Below are positions 8,246 to 12,479 of a DNA stretch of 12,479 nt, piece after piece. The translations under genes were made by a program, and so were the position numbers. This stretch comes from Actinomycetes bacterium (GTDB lineage Bacteria; Actinomycetota; Acidimicrobiia; Acidimicrobiales; Palsa-688): positions 1-12,479 of the forward strand of contig JAJZYO010000027.1 in the NCBI GenBank assembly GCA_021798075.1, given 5' to 3'. Positions within the stretch are counted from its first letter, which is position 1. Each line of letters starts with the position of its first letter. The notes beneath the pieces are model-generated. The model saw only the letters and a list, made by a program, of their open reading frames with translations. It made no database searches and was not told the DNA's origin.

Positions 8246-9241
8246 ATGGAAACCCTGCCCGGCCAGTTCACCGATGCGCTCACGAGGATCGAGGTGAACG
8301 GCACCAAGCGAGTCCGGGCCATCGCGGCCCACCTCGAGGTGCGGGCCCTGCTGGAGACCTCGAGTCGGCTCCGCGAATGGGGAGTGGACACCGTGTTGAT
8401 CGGCTCCTATGCGCGCAACACCGGCATCTATCCCGGCAACGACGTGGACGTGTTCACGAAGCTGACCAAGCTGGACACGGATGCATCGCCAGCCGGCGTG
8501 TTCGAGCTGGTTTGCGAACTCCTCACCAGCCACTACGGCGACCGAGCGGAGCCCCGGGCCCGCTCGGTGAAGATTGGCTTCTCGGCCGACGGCTTCAGCA
8601 TCGACGTCGTGCCGGCAGTCCATTCTGGTGAGCAGTGGGCCATCCCGGCGCATGAGCGCGAGGCCTGGGGTGGCAGCGACGGCCGCTGGGTCGTCACCGA
8701 TCCCGAGCGGCTCGCTAAGCTCACCACGGAGGCCAACAAGCAGCCGCAGGTGAATGGCCAGGGCGCCTACGTCCCCGTGGTGAAGCTGATGCGTCAGGTC
8801 CGGAAGCACCACCGGGGCGATGCCAAGCCGGGCGGGCTCTACACCGAGCTCGCCACCTACGACGCGTTCAGCAACGGTGTGGCAGGCGACAGCTTCGCCG
8901 AACTCTTCGCTGCCGCACTGGGCGCCGTGGCGAGGCGCCTGCAGACCGCTGGCGCGTCCCCCCTGATCGACCCGGCCCTCGGGACCGCCTACCAGCCCGC
9001 CCCGGATCCGGCCGATCTCGCTGGCACTGCCAGCCTCTTCTCAAGCCTCGCCGACCTCGCGGCCCGAGCCCTCCGCGCGGATCGCTGCCAGGCGGCGGTC
9101 CTGTGGCGGCAGATCCTGGGGAGCAACGACCGTGGCGCGGTCTTCCCGCTTCCACCGGGCTGCGACGAGACCGGCAAGGTGGTACCGGCGGTGACGGCCA
9201 ATCGCGGTCGGGGCTCGAACGAGGCCCGGGGCTTTGGCTGA
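8246..9241 (+). CDS. CD-NTase (cGAS/DncV-like nucleotidyltransferase) of CBASS
   Basis: This 331-residue enzyme makes the cyclic oligonucleotide second messenger. The nucleotidyltransferase signature is complete: LIGSYARNTGIYPGNDVDVF holds Gly53-Ser54 and the metal ligands Asp66 and Asp68, and the third carboxylate is Asp120 in FSIDVVPA. The helical half includes KLMRQVRKHHR (180-190), usual in this superfamily. The last residues (RGRGSNEARGFG) form a flexible tail ending in glycine, as expected for a substrate of Cap2, which joins the CD-NTase C-terminus to target proteins. The clade cannot be fixed by eye. SAVED-containing effectors normally respond to cyclic trinucleotides, so a 3',3',3'-linked product is likely, by inference. 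The start has a clear AGGAG, and the 3' end overlaps the next gene by 8 bases. Confidence 0.93.
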   Translation: METLPGQFTDALTRIEVNGTKRVRAIAAHLEVRALLETSSRLREWGVDTVLIGSYARNTGIYPGNDVDVFTKLTKLDTDASPAGVFELVCELLTSHYGDRAEPRARSVKIGFSADGFSIDVVPAVHSGEQWAIPAHEREAWGGSDGRWVVTDPERLAKLTTEANKQPQVNGQGAYVPVVKLMRQVRKHHRGDAKPGGLYTELATYDAFSNGVAGDSFAELFAAALGAVARRLQTAGASPLIDPALGTAYQPAPDPADLAGTASLFSSLADLAARALRADRCQAAVLWRQILGSNDRGAVFPLPPGCDETGKVVPAVTANRGRGSNEARGFG

Positions 9242-10772
9242 GCTGGTCACCCTCGACCAGGCAGCGCTGGAGCGGTTCACAACCGAGTTGCTGACCGCCG
9301 GCTTCGAGCCCGTCGCCGACACAGATCGCTGCTGGTGGCAGGGTCCGATCTCGCCTGCCTTCGCCGGCCTCACGACTGCCACCACGATGCGCCTCTGGCT
9401 GCGTGACGGATGGCCGTTCCGGCACCCGCATCTGGAGGTGAACGGCCTGGCTGTCGAGCACGTCAACGACCAAGGCGTGGTCTGTCTCTGGATCGAGGAC
9501 GACAACTCCCGAACGTGGCTCACCCGGGATGGGATCATGAGCCGGATCGAGAGCTGGTGTGAGCGCGCCAAGGCGGGCTTCCGTCCAGCCGATCAGGCAC
9601 TCGACGCTTACGTAGGCTTCGCTGCAGTGGTCGGGATATTGGCCACCTTCGACCTCGACGTCTTGAAACCCGGCGGGACTCGGGAAGGCCAGTCGGGACG
9701 GCTCCACGGCGTCCAGCGTCATGCCTCGCTCATCGAGCTTCGCCCCGGGGCAGGGCCCACCGGGTCGCTTCGGGGCCAGTGGCTCCACGCCGGTGACTTC
9801 GAGCCGCCACCACGCAACCTCGACGAGCTCCGCAGCTCCTTGACGCGCGCTCAACGTCGGGAGCTGAACAAAAGCAGTGGGCGCGTCGCCGCCGGCAGCG
9901 GGAGCGAGATCGCCCTCGTCGTCGGACGGCGCCACGGACAGCACGACACCGTCGTCCTGCGGCTGTGCCCGGACGGGGCCGGGGGCGCGAGGGCAGAGTC
10001 CCTGGAGCCGGCGCCTACTGACCGCGCAACACTCCTGCTTCGCGCAGGTCCGGACGCGTCCCAACTCGGGGCCAAGCGCGTGGTGTGCTTCGGCCTCGGC
10101 GCTGTCGGCTCGCACACTGCGTTGCTCCTGGCCGAAAGCGGCGTGGGCCATCTGCACCTGGCTGACGGGGAACTGCTCCGACCTGGCAACGTCGTGCGGC
10201 ACGCGGCGGGCCATGAGGCCATTGGCCTCCCCAAGGTGTCCGCCGTCGAGGCCGTCGTCCACGCGCACGCGCCGTGGACGTCCGTCGACGTGACCCAGGA
10301 AGCGGTCTGGGACGCAGCCACCGTGTCAACGCTGATGTCCGGGGCGGACCTCGTCGTCGACACCACCGGAGCGGCACCCGTCGTGGAGATGTTGAGCCGG
10401 ATCGCCGAGCGAACGCGAGTCGCGCTTGTCTCTGCTGCCCTTTACCGGAGTGGCGCCATCGGGCGGGTCCGGCGGCAGCTTCCGGGCAACGACACGAGCA
10501 TTTACCTCCGGGGAGAGGACGCGCGCTATCCCATCATCCCGTCCGGAGCTCACGACGAGGGGGACGATGAGGGCAGGCTTCTCGAACCGGGGTGCTCGGC
10601 ACCGGTCAACAACGCACCGCCCTCGGCTGTCGCGGCAATCTCGGCCCTGGCTGCCCAGGTGGCCATCGGCGCCCTGACCGGTTGGATGCGCTACCCAGAC
10701 GAGGTGATCGACGTCTACCAGCCGCTCGAAGGTCAACCATTCCACCGCGTCGGCCGTGTCGAGCATCACTGA
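9234..10772 (+). CDS. cap2: Cap2, ubiquitin-transfer-like E2-E1 fusion of type II CBASS
   Basis: This 512-residue protein conjugates the C-terminus of the CD-NTase to a target, priming it for signalling. The N-terminal E2-like domain (about 1-150) has its likely catalytic Cys84 in DQGVVCLW. The ThiF/MoeB-type E1 domain (about 270-512) has the nucleotide-binding glycine loop FGLGAVGSH (286-294), Asp311 at the end of the next strand (HLHLADGE), and RPGNVVRH (316-323), typical of adenylation. Cys454 in EPGCSAPVNN is the likely E1 cysteine. The only start compatible with the E2 domain is TTG 9234, because an in-frame TGA lies at 9192 and no ATG or GTG lies between. This TTG lies within the final codons of the CD-NTase gene and has a weak GAGG upstream, so translational coupling is expected. 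Length agrees with full Cap2 proteins, not the E2-only short form. Confidence 0.92.
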   Translation: MAELVTLDQAALERFTTELLTAGFEPVADTDRCWWQGPISPAFAGLTTATTMRLWLRDGWPFRHPHLEVNGLAVEHVNDQGVVCLWIEDDNSRTWLTRDGIMSRIESWCERAKAGFRPADQALDAYVGFAAVVGILATFDLDVLKPGGTREGQSGRLHGVQRHASLIELRPGAGPTGSLRGQWLHAGDFEPPPRNLDELRSSLTRAQRRELNKSSGRVAAGSGSEIALVVGRRHGQHDTVVLRLCPDGAGGARAESLEPAPTDRATLLLRAGPDASQLGAKRVVCFGLGAVGSHTALLLAESGVGHLHLADGELLRPGNVVRHAAGHEAIGLPKVSAVEAVVHAHAPWTSVDVTQEAVWDAATVSTLMSGADLVVDTTGAAPVVEMLSRIAERTRVALVSAALYRSGAIGRVRRQLPGNDTSIYLRGEDARYPIIPSGAHDEGDDEGRLLEPGCSAPVNNAPPSAVAAISALAAQVAIGALTGWMRYPDEVIDVYQPLEGQPFHRVGRVEHH

Positions 10773-11232
10773 GGTGCTGCTCGCCGAGAGCGCGGCGACG
10801 ATGCTGCTGCGGGCGGCAGCCGCCGCCCACCCGAGCGAAACGGGCGGCCTGCTCCTCGGCCCACGGAGCAGCCAACGTCCCTGGGTCACGCACGTGCTTG
10901 AAGTTCCGTCTGCCCGACCGAGCCCGGCGCACTACGTTCTGCCCGCCGGGCTCACCCACCCCTTGATCGCTTGTGCTCGCCGTGTCGACCGCCGCCTGGG
11001 CTACCTGGGGGAATGGCACGTCCACCCTGTCGACACCGGCCCAAGCCGGACCGACGGCCGTACTATGCGCCGACTGGCGTCGCACCCTTCCAAGCCGCCC
11101 GTCCTGCTCTTGGCGCGCCTCGCCTCCAGTGGCTACGACCTGGAAGGCCACGTGTGGTCTGGCGTCCGCCGCCGCCAGCTCACCATCATCCAGACCGGTG
11201 ACCTGCCAGGGGATCCACGAAGTTGCAGCTGA
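10756..11232 (+). CDS. cap3: Cap3, JAB/JAMM isopeptidase of type II CBASS
   Basis: This 158-residue zinc metalloprotease of the deubiquitinase-like JAB family removes CD-NTase from conjugates and so counteracts Cap2. All JAMM residues are present: Glu28 in SETGGLLLG, His88 and His90 in GEWHVHP, and Ser97 and Asp100 in GPSRTD. GTG 10756 overlaps the end of cap2 by 17 bases and has no ribosome binding site of its own, implying coupling. GTG 10774, just past the cap2 stop, is an alternative start that would trim six residues without touching the fold. It is the last gene of the operon. No stem-loop with a T-run follows its TGA. Confidence 0.92.
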   Translation: MSSITEVLLAESAATMLLRAAAAAHPSETGGLLLGPRSSQRPWVTHVLEVPSARPSPAHYVLPAGLTHPLIACARRVDRRLGYLGEWHVHPVDTGPSRTDGRTMRRLASHPSKPPVLLLARLASSGYDLEGHVWSGVRRRQLTIIQTGDLPGDPRSCS

Positions 11233-11490
11233 CGAGCTTCGGCTGTGGCGTTCCTGGGGCTCACGTTAGATCGGGCGGCGGCTGCTTGCAGACCGCGTTG
11301 AAGGCCGAGGCCCAGCTTTCCTTGGTCATGACCGCTACGAGCGCGCCCCAGCTGCCTAGGACGCTCGTTGCGGCATGCGCAACGGCTACTGCCCAACCTT
11401 GATCAAGACCACGGCCGGCCCAGTCGCGCTGCAGCGGCCCGAGCTCCGGGGCAGGACTGAAGGATCGCCTCGCAGTCGTTCGGGACCGGC
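11233..11490 (+). other. Intergenic stretch after cap3, no supported gene
   Basis: Neither strand holds a frame I would call. A minus-strand frame ending at 11261 encodes an ordinary-looking tail (about 60 residues, including WGALVAVMTKESWASAF). It has no start signal and no recognisable domain, so at most it is the remnant of a lost gene. The stretch separates the CBASS operon from the insertion-sequence scar and may be the edge of the defence island. No terminator hairpin is evident. Confidence 0.45.
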
Positions 11491-11598
11491 GTGACCCGCA
11501 TCGACGCGTTGGAGTCACCGGTGATCACGGGGTTCGTGCGCGGCCTGTCGGTCCGCGACGTCGAGGCCCTAGTCGACTCGACGCTCTTGGGTGAGACG
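11491..11598 (+). mobile_element. IS256-family (mutator type) transposase fragment
   Basis: The frame starting GTG 11491 reads TRIDALESPVITGFVRGLSV and continues RDVEALVDSTLLGE. This matches, from memory, the helical segment just before the catalytic core of actinobacterial IS256-type transposases (FVRGLSVRDVEA-L). Only about 36 residues are recognisable; the catalytic DDE residues and the terminal repeats are missing. It is an insertion-sequence scar, not an active element. An in-frame stop at 11458-11460 limits it on the left, and homology fades after about 11598. Confidence 0.55.
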
Positions 11599-11736
11599 GC
11601 GACGGCGTGGACCTGTCGGCGACCGTGCGAATGGGTCTCGTGCGGTCAGCCGCGGTGTCAGTCTTGTCCGATGGCCATACGGGAGCGGGATGGGCCTTCT
11701 CGTCAGAAATCGGGTCTCCTTCGACAGATAGGAAGT

Positions 11737-12456
11737 GTGAAGGGCATCCCCGAGGCCGCCATCGAGGTCCCGCTGCCGTCGCCGACGGTCACGATGGCGG
11801 CTGCCGTCGGGATGGGTACGGCCGACCTGCTCGATGCCGTCGTGGAGGCCGGGTACACCGGCCCGGCCTGGGGTGAGTTGCAGCGGCGGCTGGTAGTCCG
11901 GGCCTTCCCGGACCTGGAGCGAGCGATCACGACCGGGACCATCTATCGCCGGTGCGCTCACGCGGGAGTCCGGATCCAGCGCCGGGCGGATTTGCAGATC
12001 CATCCATACCCGGAGGACATCGCAGCTGAGGCCGTTGAGGACTGCCTACGCCGATTTCGGAACACGGTGCTCCCCGGTGGTCAGTGGGACCCCGCCCAGG
12101 GTGTGAGCCTGGAGGACTTCTTCTGCGTCTGCTGTCTGCCCGACCTGGCCAACCGGTGGCGGTGGCACCTGCGCCACCTGCCTGAGGCCAGCTTGCCGCT
12201 GGAGGCCGTCCGTGAGGACCAGATCCTGATGCTGCCAGTGGAGCCGGTCGGAGACCCGGCGGACACCTTCGAGCACCGCGAAGTCGTGGCCCAGACGTTG
12301 GCTCCGATGAAGCCCGCCGATCAGAGCGCCTTCGTGTTGTTGGCTGCCGGCTGGACGCCCGAGGAGATCGCGCGGACCCTCGGCATCACCCGCAACACCT
12401 TCGACGCGCGCATCAGCCGAGCACGCAAGACTGCACGAGCAAGGAGAACCTGGTGA
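11737..12456 (+). CDS. Sigma-70-like factor (regions 2 and 4)
   Basis: The product probably directs RNA polymerase or regulates a linked gene. From GTG 11737 it is 239 residues. Residues about 90-145 resemble sigma region 2 as seen in actinobacterial sigma-like proteins (PEDIAAEAVEDCLRRF, then GQWDPAQGVSLEDFF and LANRWRW). Residues about 192-233 form a region 4 helix-turn-helix (DQSAFVLLAAGWTPEEIART, then LGITRNTFDARISRARKTAR). The frame is open back to 11491, but that part is the transposase scar and a Cys-rich stretch of no known family, so I place the start later. GTG 11737 has AGGA only 3 bases upstream, and ATG 11794 is a plausible alternative. Its stop overlaps the next gene as GTGA, so the two form an operon. 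It has no visible link to CBASS. No ECF anti-sigma signature is in view. Confidence 0.7.
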   Translation: MKGIPEAAIEVPLPSPTVTMAAAVGMGTADLLDAVVEAGYTGPAWGELQRRLVVRAFPDLERAITTGTIYRRCAHAGVRIQRRADLQIHPYPEDIAAEAVEDCLRRFRNTVLPGGQWDPAQGVSLEDFFCVCCLPDLANRWRWHLRHLPEASLPLEAVREDQILMLPVEPVGDPADTFEHREVVAQTLAPMKPADQSAFVLLAAGWTPEEIARTLGITRNTFDARISRARKTARARRTW

Positions 12457-12479
12457 CAGACCAGCCCGAAGTGGGTCTC
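12453..12479 (+). CDS. Start of a truncated gene downstream of the sigma-like gene
   Basis: GTG 12453 overlaps the preceding stop as GTGA and is preceded by AAGGAG (12441-12446) at a 6-base spacing, a clear initiation site. Only nine codons are visible (MTDQPEVGL), so no function can be given. Position suggests a partner of the sigma-like protein. Confidence 0.65.

Noticed and set aside
6881..8812. A 643-codon open frame on the minus strand opposite the TIR-SAVED and CD-NTase genes
   Set aside because: It is a mirror of GC-rich coding on the plus strand: its composition is low-complexity and it has no domain, while the plus strand carries complete motifs.
8868..10268. A 466-codon minus-strand frame opposite the CD-NTase end and cap2
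   Set aside because: Antisense shadow with no recognisable domain; it conflicts with the intact E2-E1 gene.
11261..11518. An 85-codon minus-strand frame after cap3
   Set aside because: No start signal or recognisable domain, and its first part is antisense to the transposase scar. Noted only as a possible remnant.
1..12479. CRISPR arrays, tRNA or rRNA genes, riboswitches
   Set aside because: No regularly spaced direct repeats, no cloverleaf or conserved RNA core was seen on reading either strand.

Overview
The window is uniformly GC-rich and gene-dense. Leaderless or overlapping starts, GTG/TTG start codons and sigma-like proteins point to a high-GC actinobacterium, but the sequence does not allow a genus call. 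It reads as a piece of a defence island: two divergent operons leave a common intergenic region at about 6828-6970, followed on the right by an insertion-sequence scar and a regulatory gene pair.

Left arm (minus strand, 6827 down to 1). The first gene encodes an unrecognised 213-residue protein. It overlaps by ATGA a 370-residue protein with an XRE helix-turn-helix and an ImmA/IrrE (M78) metallopeptidase domain. After 47 bp comes a 1146-residue SNF2-type helicase with a DUF3883-like C-terminus, related to DrmD-type defence helicases. After a further 205 bp comes a DUF1156 (COG1743) Zn-ribbon adenine methylase that runs off the left edge. The methylase frame carries one in-frame TGA at 790-792, where relatives appear to have tryptophan. 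It is therefore a pseudogene, or a sequence error is present. The helicase-methylase gap holds an opposite-strand 40-codon membrane-peptide ORF with a near-perfect ribosome binding site.

Right arm (plus strand, 6930-11232). This is an apparently complete type II CBASS operon: TIR-SAVED effector, CD-NTase, Cap2 (E2-E1 fusion) and Cap3 (JAB/JAMM peptidase). The genes are tightly spaced or overlapping. A 14-codon ORF with a strong ribosome binding site overlaps the effector start by ATGA. By family knowledge, infection should activate the CD-NTase, its cyclic oligonucleotide should be bound by SAVED, and the assembled TIR domains should destroy NAD+. Cap2 and Cap3 would attach and remove the CD-NTase C-terminus.

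Right edge (11233-12479). About 260 bp shows no convincing gene. A short IS256-family transposase fragment (11491-11598) then runs in frame into a sigma-70-like protein with regions 2 and 4. That gene overlaps by GTGA the start of another gene cut off by the window end. The strongest leads are the methylase nonsense codon, a shortened motif II-III segment in the helicase, the unnamed 213-residue partner of ImmA/IrrE, and the translational coupling in the CBASS operon.
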